From positions 124,001-188,000 of the forward strand of contig CAWBOT010000006.1 of assembly GCA_963790505.1 (NCBI GenBank): a stretch of 64,000 bases of DNA, read 5' to 3'. The stretch is from Acidisarcina sp963790505 (GTDB lineage: Bacteria > Acidobacteriota > Terriglobia > Terriglobales > Acidobacteriaceae). Position 1 is the first letter of the stretch. Each line of letters begins with the position of its first letter. The notes beneath the pieces are model-generated. The model searched no databases. It saw nothing but the letters and a program-made list of their open reading frames with translations, and was not told the DNA's origin. A program made the position numbers and the translations under genes. Shown in pieces: positions 16,892 to 24,940 of the stretch.

Positions 16892-17284
16892 ATGAATTAT
16901 CGTTACGTAATAAGTGCGTCTGTTGGAGTGGTCTTGTTCCTCCTCTTCTTCCAGCCTTTCCTTCCATACTCGCACCGTAGCCAATTCTCTATAGGATGGT
17001 GGCCTTTTCCCGTCGCCGCGCTAATGTGTGGATTCCTGCTAAGTCTCGGCCTGACGCGTCGCCGATTTTGGATTCCTACCTGTTTACTGCTGACTCTATT
17101 TGCTGCAAATGCTGTTCTGATTGTGATCGATTTCATAACCAAGGCCGCTGATCATAATTTGTTTCCTATCGAGTTCCTTTTTATCGCAATTATCGCGTCG
17201 CCTGCCTATGTCGGAGCGTCACTCGGTGCAGGCTTCGACTGGCTGAGAGCTCGTCAAATATCTCATAGTGATAGCCCCAAGTAA
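16892..17284 (+). CDS. Small four-TM membrane protein, candidate immunity to the PLA2-like toxin
   Basis: About 130 residues with four hydrophobic segments (YVISASVGVVLFLLFFQPFL; FPVAALMCGFLLSLGL; TCLLLTLFAANAVLIVIDFI; LFIAIIASPAYVGASLGAG). The ATG at 16892 has GGGGAGAG just upstream, so it is preferred over the ATG at 16865. It lies 68 bp after the RHS-PLA2 gene in the same direction, where immunity genes are usually placed. Membrane location would suit protection against a phospholipase; this is positional inference, and no known immunity family is recognised. Confidence 0.6.
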   Translation: MNYRYVISASVGVVLFLLFFQPFLPYSHRSQFSIGWWPFPVAALMCGFLLSLGLTRRRFWIPTCLLLTLFAANAVLIVIDFITKAADHNLFPIEFLFIAIIASPAYVGASLGAGFDWLRARQISHSDSPK

Positions 17285-17686
17285 AGACCCGACTGTTCCA
17301 TTCAATCCCTGCAATTACGCAAGCAACGCGCCTAACCCAAGTGTGTACGCCCAAAAGGGCCAAGCAGGCTCATCGAACGCATTCACCGACAAGTCTACAA
17401 CCTGCTTCAATTTAGAAGGGGCGCATCTCTGGACGCGCAGGTTAGGTATGGCGGATCGCCTTCTTATGCAAACTACGCGTTCGGGGTCTACATGGCTGCC
17501 GCTGGCTACTCACTGAACCAGACTCTTTCCTTAGCAGATATGTACGCACAGTTCAGAAGTAGCTATCCAGTTGGAACTCCGATGGCTGACCCCAACTATC
17601 CGTTCACTCCACAAGCGAATGTGTCGAACATCACGAATGGGTTCAACGCCCAGACAAATGGAACGACATGCCATGCGGGAGGGTAA
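17285..17686 (+). pseudogene. Displaced RHS/toxin tail remnant
   Basis: No intact start-to-stop gene fits this stretch. Two frames carry protein-like sequence in succession: first NAFTDKSTTCFNLEGAHLW, then (after a shift near 17430) SLDAQVRYGGSPSYANYAFG, MYAQFRSSYPVGTPMADPNY and FNAQTNGTTCHAGG to a TAA. The second part has the look of the end of a secreted RHS-type C-terminal domain. It is interpreted as a leftover cassette from C-terminal shuffling at the RHS locus, with a frameshift and no start codon. Confidence 0.5.
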
Positions 17687-17713
17687 GGCATGAGCGGGAT
17701 CAAGGAGAAACCG

Positions 17714-18121
17714 ATGAGCAGGTGTATTGGGATCATAGGTAAGTTGCTGTGCTTCATGTCGCTGTGCATCCTTGTCGTAGGGTGCAGGGACGCTGCAACG
17801 ATATGGTCAACAGACTCCAGTTCGCCGGATGGGCGATGGGTCGCTTCCGCCCACACCGATCAATATAGCGGTCCTGGGACGGCGGGCATCCTGTCCACGG
17901 TGACCCTAAGACAGGTCAAGGGGAAGCAGGACAAGGTCGAGATTTTGCAGCTGTCTCAGGACTCCACGCAGGTTGACCTGAAGTTGAACTGGTTATCTCC
18001 CACACATCTAGAGATCACGTTCAAGCAACCGGCATCGGTAGACTTCCAGGCGATCAAGTGTGGCGGAATCGACATCTCGATCCGCGATACCTCAGCCGGG
18101 GTGGTCAGCTCGTTGCAGTAG
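17714..18121 (+). CDS. Small lipoprotein, candidate immunity protein
   Basis: 135 residues from an ATG preceded by AAGGAGAAA, with a signal sequence ending in a lipobox-like CILVVGC. The mature part has SPDGRWVASAHTDQ and beta-strand alternation resembling small periplasmic lipoproteins of the type found with RHS or T6SS toxins. It follows the toxin-tail remnant by 27 bp. A periplasmic lipoprotein immunity role is plausible from position only; the family is not recognised. A weaker in-frame ATG occurs at 17690. Confidence 0.6.
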   Translation: MSRCIGIIGKLLCFMSLCILVVGCRDAATIWSTDSSSPDGRWVASAHTDQYSGPGTAGILSTVTLRQVKGKQDKVEILQLSQDSTQVDLKLNWLSPTHLEITFKQPASVDFQAIKCGGIDISIRDTSAGVVSSLQ

Positions 18122-18223
18122 CTAAGCCGCTTCTGAGCATCCAGGCGGGCGGTCTCTTTGCGACGGCTTGCTGGCGTCTGTGCCGACCTGGAGAAAGAGC
18201 GCCATGCTGCGCATGGGGTTGAG

Positions 18224-18873
18224 GGCGGGTGGCCCAGGTCTGAAAGTCTGAACCGAAGCGGGTGCCCCATGTCTCGCGTTTGAGACATGGGCTACGATGG
18301 TCGCATGGCGAAGGGTCTGGTCCGCTACCAGCAATCCGGACAGTTTCACTTCGTGACGTTCAGTTGTTACGCACGGCAACCGCACCTCGGTACCTGCGTC
18401 GCTCGCGAGCTATTCGAACGTTCTCTGGAGACGATGCGCAAGCGCTACCGCTTTATAGTCGCGGGATATGTCGTCATGCCCGAACACATCCACATGCTGG
18501 TGAGCGAACCGGAGACGGTTCTGCTGTCGCGAGCGATCCAGGCGCTGAAGTTGTCGGTCGCGGTGCAGCGCCGCGAGCGGCCCTTCTGGCAGCCGCGCTA
18601 CTACGATTTCAATGTTTGGTCGGAGCGCAAGCGGGTGGAGAAGTTCCGGTACATGCACCGCAATCCGGTGAAGCGTGGATTGGTTGGCGAACCGTCGGAG
18701 TGGCTATGGTCTAGTTTCATCCATTGGGCGACTGGCGAGGTTGGCACGGTCGAAATCGAGTCGCAGTGGACGGCGACACGCCGAGAGTGTGGCATCATGG
18801 AAACCCAGGTCTCAAATGCGAGACCTAGGGCACCCACTGCGGTGCAAGAATGATCAGATGTGGGCCACCCGCC
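18224..18873 (+). mobile_element. RAYT element copy 1 (650 bp)
   Basis: The element is bounded by a perfect 12-bp terminal inverted repeat, GGCGGGTGGCCC (18224-18235) / GGGCCACCCGCC (18862-18873). Inside each end lies a REP-like hairpin: CCCATGTCTC/GAGACATGGG (18266-18291) on the left and CCCAGGTCTC/GAGACCTAGGG (18804-18830) on the right. Between them is one tyrosine-transposase gene. Copy 2 at 19971-20620 has the same length and nearly the same sequence, which shows that the whole unit was duplicated. Confidence 0.85.
18305..18853 (+). CDS. REP-associated tyrosine transposase (RAYT, Y1 family)
   Basis: 182 residues. HUH-type Y1 transposase motifs are the HxH metal site in MPEHIHMLVSEP, the N-terminal HFVTFSCYARQPHL and PFWQPRYYDFNVWSERKRV, which contains candidate nucleophile tyrosines, followed by YMHRNPVKRGLV. 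RAYTs cleave single-stranded DNA at REP hairpins and are held to spread them. The start at 18305 (MAKGLVRYQQ) is chosen by homology; an ATG six codons earlier overlaps the hairpin. The reading frame continues into the right-end hairpin, so the last 20 residues are element-end sequence. Confidence 0.88.
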   Translation: MAKGLVRYQQSGQFHFVTFSCYARQPHLGTCVARELFERSLETMRKRYRFIVAGYVVMPEHIHMLVSEPETVLLSRAIQALKLSVAVQRRERPFWQPRYYDFNVWSERKRVEKFRYMHRNPVKRGLVGEPSEWLWSSFIHWATGEVGTVEIESQWTATRRECGIMETQVSNARPRAPTAVQE

Positions 18874-18891
18874 AGAGATAGCCGTGGGAGG

Positions 18892-19200
18892 GTGTTCGAG
18901 TTCAGCCGATTCGACGTGGCTTTGTCTATCGTGCTGGGCCTCACTTTCCTAGCGGCAATTTCATACACTGCGGAAGCTCATAACGGCTGGACGAGGCTCC
19001 GGATAGCGGTCGTCTTGGGAGTGTTCGTCGTCACAACCTTGATAGCCCAGCATCGTCTTATAGTTTTCGGGTGTGCGTTGGGCATAGTGACGATGCGGCT
19101 GGCAATTGGAGTCTTCGGTGGCTCGCATCCGTTGTTCTTCCTGATTTCTGCTGTGGTCGGCGCAGCAGGGACATGGCTACTTCTGAAGGATGCCCGATAG
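18892..19200 (+). CDS. Small four-TM membrane protein next to RAYT copy 1
   Basis: About 102 residues from a GTG; the only ATG in frame (18850) lies inside the RAYT element. The hydrophobic segments are VALSIVLGLTFLAAISYTA, LRIAVVLGVFVVTTLIAQ, LIVFGCALGIVTMRLAIGVF and FFLISAVVGAAGTWLLL. No family is recognised. Insertion of the element may have removed the native start and promoter, so this may be a damaged gene. Size and location resemble membrane immunity genes in the same island. Confidence 0.45.
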   Translation: MFEFSRFDVALSIVLGLTFLAAISYTAEAHNGWTRLRIAVVLGVFVVTTLIAQHRLIVFGCALGIVTMRLAIGVFGGSHPLFFLISAVVGAAGTWLLLKDAR

Positions 19201-19664
19201 ACCGTTGTAGCTCCGTCCGCAAAGCCGTCCCTTCGGGGACGGCCTTGCTGCGTCCGTGGCCCTGCCAGCAACGCCGTCCGGCGTCCTCTCCGCCCCTGAA
19301 ATCCGCGCCCGACCCAGCATCGTGAAAAGCCACGCTGCTACGCAGCGGGATTACCATGACACGACATGTATGAAAGCGCGTGTTGTCAAGGGGGTGTTTT
19401 TGCTTTCGTTTTTCTTTTAGTGGCGTGTTTTAGTGAGGCTGCGTCTTGGCGCGGCTGCTTGGTCAACCGGTGCTCTCTCTCTCCTCGCTGTGGTTTTTGC
19501 TCTTACTCTTCGCCCTGGTTAGCTCGTGATATTGCTTCGTCGGGAATCATGTATTCGCCGTGACAACCGGCATGAGCCTGTGCGAATCGGCTGCCGCATT
19601 CACCCCGAGACCTGGTTGCCGGTCAGGCGTGTCTCGCGTTTAGCCGAACCTGGACGAACCGGGT
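19201..19664. other. Non-coding stretch with strong hairpin
   Basis: This region of 464 bp has no supported gene. It includes the perfect 8-bp stem GCCGTCCC-TTCG-GGGACGGC at 19224-19243 with a stable UUCG loop, then T-rich and CT-rich sequence that differs in composition from the surrounding genes. It is probably the outer end of a decayed insertion sequence. Confidence 0.4.
19224..19243 (+). terminator. UUCG hairpin (possible terminator of the 18.9-kb membrane gene)
   Basis: A perfect 8-bp GC-rich stem closed by a TTCG tetraloop, 24 bases after the stop of the membrane-protein gene. The tail CCTTG has only a weak T-run, so termination strength is uncertain. Confidence 0.45.
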
Positions 19665-19970
19665 TCAGGCCGCGTCGACGCTCGTCGAACGCGGGGCTGG
19701 ATCTTTGTAAGGCTGCTGTTTGCGCAGCACCCAATAGCTGGCCTCGGCCAGATGGCGCGCGATGGCGACCACGGCGCGGCCGTGCCCTTTGTTGGGCGCG
19801 AGGCGTTGATAGAGCCGTTCGACGTGGGTTCCGCGATACGCCTTGATCCTTAGTGAACAGGTGGCGGCTTCGACGAAGCCCCACTTGAGATACTGGTTGA
19901 CGTTGCGGCAGGTTCCTCCGTGGCGGATGCGTCCTCCACTGGCGATGATGCGGGGCACAAGCCCGGCATA
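19665..19970 (-). pseudogene. IS110-family transposase, C-terminal fragment
   Basis: The minus-strand frame encodes about 100 residues of the IS110/IS116/IS902 C-terminal domain: AYAGLVPRIIASGGR, VNQYLKWGFVEAATC, HVERLYQRLAPNKGHGRAVV and AIARHLAEASYWVL, ending at a stop at 19665. The reading frame runs straight into RAYT copy 2 at 19971, and the N-terminal RuvC-like part is absent on the far side. The transposase has therefore been cut by the element or lost in an associated deletion. Confidence 0.8.
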
Positions 19971-20620
19971 GGCGGGTGGCCCAGGTCTGAAAGTCTGAAC
20001 CGAAGCGGGTGCCCCATGTCTCGCGTTTGAGACATGGGCTACGATGGTCGCATGGCGAAGGGTCTGGTCCGCTACCAGCAATCCGGACAGTTTCACTTCG
20101 TGACGTTCAGTTGTTACGCACGGCAACCGCACCTCGGTAATTGCGTTGCTCGCGAGCTATTCGAACGTTCTCTGGAGACGATGCGCAAGCGCTACCGCTT
20201 CATAGTCGCGGGATATGTCGTCATGCCCGAACACATCCACATGCTGGTGAGCGAACCGGAGACGGTTCTGCTGTCGCGAGCGATCCAGGCGCTGAAGTTG
20301 TCGGTCGCGGTGCAGCGCCGCGAGCGGCCCTTCTGGCAGCCGCGCTACTACGATTTCAATGTTTGGTCGGAGCGCAAGCGGGTGGAGAAGCTCCGGTACA
20401 TGCACCGCAATCCGGTGAAGCGTGGATTGGTTGGCGAACCGTCGGAGTGGCTATGGTCTACTTTCATCCATTGGGCGACTGGCGAGGTTGGCACGGTCGA
20501 AATCGAGTCGCAGTGGACGGCGACACGCCGAGAGTGTGGCATCATGGAAACCCAGGTCTCAAATGCGAGACCTGGGGCACCCACTGCGGTGCAAGAATGA
20601 TCAGATGTGGGCCACCCGCC
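19971..20620 (+). mobile_element. RAYT element copy 2 (650 bp)
   Basis: It has the same 12-bp terminal inverted repeat as copy 1 (19971-19982 and 20609-20620), the same left hairpin, and a perfect right hairpin CCCAGGTCTC/GAGACCTGGG. It is equal in length to copy 1 and differs by only a few substitutions. It abuts the IS110 remnant on the left and the DUF4265 gene region on the right. Confidence 0.85.
20052..20600 (+). CDS. REP-associated tyrosine transposase (RAYT), copy 2
   Basis: 182 residues, almost identical to copy 1. Differences seen include T-to-N in the PHLGxCVARE region, KF-to-KL before RYMHRN, S-to-T in LWS(S/T)FIHW and R-to-G near the end. The HxH site (PEHIHML) and tyrosines are intact, so the enzyme should be active if expressed. 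The start is at the MAKGLVRYQQ methionine, as for copy 1. Confidence 0.88.
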   Translation: MAKGLVRYQQSGQFHFVTFSCYARQPHLGNCVARELFERSLETMRKRYRFIVAGYVVMPEHIHMLVSEPETVLLSRAIQALKLSVAVQRRERPFWQPRYYDFNVWSERKRVEKLRYMHRNPVKRGLVGEPSEWLWSTFIHWATGEVGTVEIESQWTATRRECGIMETQVSNARPGAPTAVQE

Positions 20621-20667
20621 TTCAGGACTGCCACGTGCAAGAGCATAAAAACAATTAAGACGAGCGG

Positions 20668-21117
20668 ATGGAGTTTTTAATGATTGCTGAAGTGTGGTTC
20701 CCAATCCAGAAGGATAAGGATGGCTATCCCAAGTCTCGCGACTCGGAAGGCCTTCGCTGTGAGATCAGTGATGAATGGAGCGAAGTGGCTGAGGTCCAGA
20801 GTGTGCCGTTCTATCTAAAGGAGGTAGCATACGGCGATACTATCCGCATCAAGAACAACCCGGCTGGGTATCGTGAATTTGACAGCGTCGTGCGCCGAGG
20901 CGGGTGTAGCGTTTATAGGCTCTTGCTTCATGATGTCTCGCGCTTAGATGAAGTTCAAGAGAAGCTCCTTGATTTCGGGGTGTTTTTCGAAAGAGATGAC
21001 AGCCTTATCGCTATCGCTGTTCCTCCAGATGTCGATTCGGATGCCTTGGTTGATTACATCATCAAAGGAAAACGGTTGGGGCTATGGGGTTCACAGGACG
21101 GCTATATTGCGGATTAG
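20668..21117 (+). CDS. DUF4265-domain protein (immunity-type)
   Basis: 149 residues with the DUF4265 pattern: WFPIQKDKDGYPKSRDSEGL at the start, VPFYLKEVAYGDTIRIK in the middle, and RRGGCSVYRLLL followed by a ferredoxin-like second half (DVDSDALVDYIIKGKRLGLW). DUF4265 proteins are common as lone small genes beside polymorphic toxins and are thought to serve as immunity proteins; here the partner toxin is not apparent. Two in-frame ATGs (20668 and 20680) are possible starts. It lies between two RAYT elements. Confidence 0.75.
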   Translation: MEFLMIAEVWFPIQKDKDGYPKSRDSEGLRCEISDEWSEVAEVQSVPFYLKEVAYGDTIRIKNNPAGYREFDSVVRRGGCSVYRLLLHDVSRLDEVQEKLLDFGVFFERDDSLIAIAVPPDVDSDALVDYIIKGKRLGLWGSQDGYIAD

Positions 21118-21221
21118 ATATCTCAACACCTCGCCAACACAGAGGTGATCTACGACTACGATGCAAACCGATTTCAGTTATGACTCCACTTCACATTTTG
21201 TGCATTCGTGTGTTCTAACCG

Positions 21222-21993
21222 GGCGGGTGGCCCAGATCTGAATTTTCTAACCAATGCGGGTGCCCCATGTCCCTGATTTTGGGACATGGGTTTCTCTTCA
21301 AACGCCACGAATGTCGAGTTTCCTATTTTCTGTCGTCGGGGCTCGGAGTACGATTTCTCCCATGCCACGAAATCTGGTGCGGTATCAGCAGGCAGGTGAG
21401 CTGCACTTCATCACCTTCTCCTGTTATCGGCGGCTCCCTCACCTGGGATCGCCCGCCGCGCGGGAGACCTTCGAGCGCAGCCTCGAAGCCATGCGCCGTC
21501 GCTACGGTTTCTTCATCACCGCTTACGTCGTCATGCCGGAGCACGTTCATCTTCTGGTGAGCGAACCGAGGCGCGTTCTATTATCCAAAGCGATTCAGTC
21601 GCTCAAACTGTCGGTTGCTGTCCAGCTCAGAGAACGGCCCTTTTGGCAGCCGCGCTACTATGACTTCAATGTCTTCTCGGAGCGGAAATGTTTGGAGAAG
21701 CGGCGTTACATTCATCGCAATCCGGTGAGCCGTGGATTGGTGGAACAGCCTATTGACTGGGCTTGGTCGAGTTTCCGCCATTGGTGGACAGGCGAACGAG
21801 AGGTGGTCGAGATCGAGTCGCACTGGACAGCCATGCGACGGGAGGCAGTGTTGAATTCGGCGGCCTGTGGGGCCGAGGAGTTCTGATGATCCAGAATGGT
21901 TGCGGGGACAGAAGACCCATGTCCCAAAGGAAGGGACATGGGGCACCCGATTTGTGGGAATGGGGAGGGAGGTCGGATGTGGGCCAGCCAGCC
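21222..21993 (+). mobile_element. RAYT element copy 3, divergent (about 770 bp)
   Basis: The left end is identical (GGCGGGTGGCCC, 21222-21233) and the right end has decayed to GGGCCAGCCAGCC (21981-21993). Internal hairpins are CCCATGTCCC/GGGACATGGG-like on both sides (near 21266-21291 and 21917-21942). The stems have changed in parallel with the transposase, which is clearly diverged from copies 1 and 2, so this is an older or separate lineage. Confidence 0.75.
21362..21886 (+). CDS. REP-associated tyrosine transposase, divergent copy 3
   Basis: 174 residues with the Y1 motifs LHFITFSCYRRLPHL, MPEHVHLLVSEPRRVLLSKA, PFWQPRYYDFNVFSERKCLE and IHRNPVSRGLVEQP. The protein is homologous to the two other RAYTs but has many substitutions. 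The start is the methionine of MPRNLVRYQQ; an upstream in-frame ATG at 21254 runs through the left hairpin. It should recognise the altered CCCATGTCCC hairpins of its own element (inference). Confidence 0.86.
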   Translation: MPRNLVRYQQAGELHFITFSCYRRLPHLGSPAARETFERSLEAMRRRYGFFITAYVVMPEHVHLLVSEPRRVLLSKAIQSLKLSVAVQLRERPFWQPRYYDFNVFSERKCLEKRRYIHRNPVSRGLVEQPIDWAWSSFRHWWTGEREVVEIESHWTAMRREAVLNSAACGAEEF

Positions 21994-22077
21994 TTACAGA
22001 TACGGGGAGGCCAGAATGAATGGATTAATCAGAGAGTAACCCCCTCATGCCGAAACAGGAATGGCGCTCGACTCTCG

Positions 22078-22377
22078 CTATTTCCCGGCAAGTTCGGCAT
22101 ACTCCGGATGCTGCGCCAGGAAAGCCTCAATGAACGGGCATTTGACAGCCACCGTCAATTTGCGCGAGCGCGCATACTCCATCGCGAAGGTAGCGAGCAG
22201 CGTCCCAAGTCCCTTCCCACGCAAATCCTCCGGGACCCTGGTGTGGAGCAGCGCCAGCTCATGCCTCGACAACTCATACACCAGCACCGAAGTCTTTCCG
22301 TCGAGAGCGATCTCGAAACGGTTTTCAGCTTGATTCTGGTAAACCCTGGGAACGGCGGCTCGCGTTGAATCGGTCAT
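22078..22377 (-). CDS. GNAT-type N-acetyltransferase (YidJ/Acetyltransf_CG)
   Basis: 99 residues, the size of the minimal GNAT family. It has ENRFEIALDGKTSVLVYE strands, H.VPEDLRGKGLGTLLATFA (the acetyl-CoA loop RGKGLG) and AVKCPFIEAFLAQHPEY at the end. It transfers an acetyl group from acetyl-CoA to an unknown small acceptor. It lies just right of the RAYT island, transcribed towards it. Confidence 0.85.
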   Translation of the reverse strand: MTDSTRAAVPRVYQNQAENRFEIALDGKTSVLVYELSRHELALLHTRVPEDLRGKGLGTLLATFAMEYARSRKLTVAVKCPFIEAFLAQHPEYAELAGK

Positions 22378-22531
22378 AATGCTGGGATGCAGCTTGGCGA
22401 GGAAATTCCGGAAGGGACGTGGAAGGCAGCCCGCAGAGCAGCGAGTTTGAGACGGTTATGTGCGGCGGATATCGATGCCGCCGCACATGGTGTCCGAGAG
22501 GAAACCGCAGCTTGCCTTTCCAGGAAAAGCT

Positions 22532-22777
22532 TTACTCCTGGGAAGCGTCGAAGCGGGATTTTTCTTTGAAACGATCAATCGGAAAAGGAATGCGAACCGA
22601 CGCCGCCCGCAGCGGGGGTGCTCCAGCATGCCTCTCCGGCAACACAAATACGAGGTAACGCAGCGCAAAGATTGCGCCACTAACAACCCAGAACCACAAT
22701 ACGATTCCGACTAAGGTCTTCGCCCATAAGTAGAGGGTCAGAGACCAACTCGAGTGCCAAGCAAATACTTCGTGCAT
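22532..22777 (-). CDS. Small single-TM membrane protein
   Basis: 81 residues from an ATG with a strong GGAGGAGAA immediately upstream on the minus strand. One or two hydrophobic stretches are visible (LTLYLWAKTLVGIVLWFWVV; SGAIFALRYLVFVLP), followed by a basic tail. No family is recognised. The strong ribosome site supports a real gene although the sequence is short. Confidence 0.5.
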   Translation of the reverse strand: MHEVFAWHSSWSLTLYLWAKTLVGIVLWFWVVSGAIFALRYLVFVLPERHAGAPPLRAASVRIPFPIDRFKEKSRFDASQE

Positions 22778-23140
22778 TTCTCCTCCGCAGCCGCTTTTGG
22801 CGTCGGCGTCGCCCAAACTCCGGGCAGACCCTTACGACAAAGGCACTTGCAACGACTCGACCACTTGCAGAGGCTTCACAACCTGGAGCCTGATGGTTCC
22901 TTACGCGCGCCTTGACAACAGTAGGTCAACAGCAGAGAAGTATTGCACCCCGATGAAACGGTTGGGAAGACTCGATTCGATAAAACCAACAAAATTTTCA
23001 CTGGACGAATAGAACTATTACCTTCGTACTCAGTCACAAGATGGAGCGATATCCTGCGGTGCGAAGCACGGTCTCGGAAGAATCAGAGTTCAGGCAAACT
23101 GGGATGTTACCGGGTGTAATGAGGCCTCTGGAATGCTGGA
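22778..23140. other. Intergenic region between small membrane gene and sugar transferase
   Basis: About 360 bp of lower GC content than its surroundings. No convincing frame, RNA or repeat is seen. It should carry the promoter of the minus-strand 22.5-kb gene at its left and the 3' end of the sugar-transferase transcript at its right. Confidence 0.4.
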
Positions 23141-24646
23141 TCAGGCGCCAGTTCCGCGCATCACCGCGCTCGCCGTCATCAGGATGATCTTCACATCCAG
23201 CCAGAAACTCCAGTTCTCGACGTAGGCCGTGTCGAGGGCGATATAGCGCTCAAAGGAAGGATCTTGCCTGGCCCTCACCTGCCACAGGCCGGTCAGCCCA
23301 GGAAGCACTTCGAGACGGCGATAGTGCTCAATCTCATATTTGGCGACTTCCGTGGCGATCGGCGGCCGCGGCCCGACAATACTCATGTGCCCTTGCAGCA
23401 CGTTGAACAACTGCGGCAGCTCATCCAGGCTGTACTTGCGCAGAAACCGCCCAGTTCTGGTGATGCGCGGGTCGTCCTTCATCTTGAAGAGGATTCCGGC
23501 GCGTTCGTTGCGGGCGGCGAGCTCCGCCTTGGCCCGCTCGGCATGCATCACCATCGACCGAAATTTGTAGCAGGGAAACAGCGTGCCCTTTTTGCCGACT
23601 CTTTCCGAGACATAAAAGATCGGGCCGCCGTCCTCCAGACGGATGGCAATAGTCATCGCAATCATGATCGGGGCGGCGGCGATCAGAGCGGCAATCGACA
23701 GCACGATGTCGAAGACCCGCTTGAACGCCATCGCGAACAGCGGCACGTATCCGCGATGCAACGCCACTACCGGAAAGTCGCCCAGGTATTCGATCGGCGC
23801 ATCGGCGGTCACCGACTCGTAGTATCCGGGAAGGACGCGGACGTCCATATCGATCTCCCGTGCCTTCTCGACTATCGAGATCACCTGTTCCACCGAACAC
23901 GGCTCGGCGATCACCAGTTCATCGATGAAGTAGTGTTTCGCGATCTCCCGGATCTGATCGATGCCCCCCAGGATTTCATTCCCCGCGATCGCCGGATTGC
24001 TGCTCCCGGACAAACTCACGAAACCGCGAAAGGTGTAGCCCAGATGGGACCGGCGGGCGATATGCTCCTTCAGTGCAGTGCTAATGTGGTTCGACCCGAG
24101 AATAACCAGGTTGCGCGTGTTGATGCCGCGCTCATACTCCCGATAGGTGATGATCCTGCCGATGATCCGTCGGCCGCAAAGAATCAGCGCCGTAAAACAG
24201 ACCAGATACAGCACCAGCCGCCGGGAAACGTAGTAGCCCTGTGTGAGATACAGAGCGCCAATCAGCAGAATCCCCGCCATCAGGCATGCCTGGGCTGTCA
24301 TCCTCTGCTCATGGAGCCGGCTGCTGAAGTGTACCGGGCCGTAGAGGCCGTAGTCCCAACTCATCGCCAGCAAGGCCGCCACGAACCAGGAGAAATACGC
24401 CAGCCCGGCCGAGACCGACAGACCCGCTCCCATCAAGAGTTGGCGAAGCGTCAGGGTGTGGGTGGTCGTATGCGATACAAGATAGAGTGAGACGATCAGG
24501 GCGGCCAGGACGCCGGTGACGTCATAGATCATTCCCAGGACAAAGGACACCAGGGCGCGCCCGGCTTTGCCCTGAACACCTTCCGCTGCTACCCCGGATT
24601 TCCGGCTGTATCCGGTAAGATCGCGAACCAAGTCTGAGCTAGCCAT
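23141..24646 (-). CDS. Polyprenyl-phosphate sugar-1-phosphate transferase (WbaP/WcaJ-like)
   Basis: 501 residues. Residues 30-160 hold four to five transmembrane segments. A Rossmann-like CoA-binding domain follows (NLVILGSNHISTALKEHI, DELVIAEPCSVEQVI). The C-terminal bacterial sugar-transferase domain starts with KRVFDIVLSIAAL and has CYKFRSM, DDPRITRTGRFLRKYSLDEL, PQLFNVLQGHMSIVGPRPP and GLTGLWQV. It loads the first sugar phosphate onto undecaprenyl phosphate in the inner membrane to start exopolysaccharide repeat synthesis. The exact sugar (glucose or galactose) cannot be told. The WecG-like gene upstream on the same strand probably belongs to the same pathway. Confidence 0.92.
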   Translation of the reverse strand: MASSDLVRDLTGYSRKSGVAAEGVQGKAGRALVSFVLGMIYDVTGVLAALIVSLYLVSHTTTHTLTLRQLLMGAGLSVSAGLAYFSWFVAALLAMSWDYGLYGPVHFSSRLHEQRMTAQACLMAGILLIGALYLTQGYYVSRRLVLYLVCFTALILCGRRIIGRIITYREYERGINTRNLVILGSNHISTALKEHIARRSHLGYTFRGFVSLSGSSNPAIAGNEILGGIDQIREIAKHYFIDELVIAEPCSVEQVISIVEKAREIDMDVRVLPGYYESVTADAPIEYLGDFPVVALHRGYVPLFAMAFKRVFDIVLSIAALIAAAPIMIAMTIAIRLEDGGPIFYVSERVGKKGTLFPCYKFRSMVMHAERAKAELAARNERAGILFKMKDDPRITRTGRFLRKYSLDELPQLFNVLQGHMSIVGPRPPIATEVAKYEIEHYRRLEVLPGLTGLWQVRARQDPSFERYIALDTAYVENWSFWLDVKIILMTASAVMRGTGA

Positions 24647-24940
24647 GACTGCTCTCCCCTTGGGCAGCTTGCGTGATTAGCGCCGGACGCCCATACAAGT
24701 ACATGGATGTGGGCCGCGAACGTAGCCGGCGTCACTTGGCAATATGCTTGCTCTTGCACTCACTGAAGTTGGCAGGTGTGGGCGATCCAGCGCTGACTTC
24801 ATGAGGATATTCTCATCTGTCAACCGAGTGTACCATCCGTCTGTTCCGCGACTTAGCGCTCCGTGCGAGTTTCAAAATGGTACAGCTAAGGTGCTTGTAT
24901 TGCCTTGCGGCTGCCCGTCAACTCCCGCACCTTCACTCGA

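Noticed and set aside
18224..21993. CRISPR array suggested by repeated hairpins
   Set aside because: The repeats belong to three transposase units hundreds of bases apart, not regularly spaced short spacers.
23264..24490. 408-codon plus-strand ORF opposite the sugar transferase
   Set aside because: It is antisense to a clear WbaP-like gene, Pro/Arg/His-rich, and has no ribosome site or motif.
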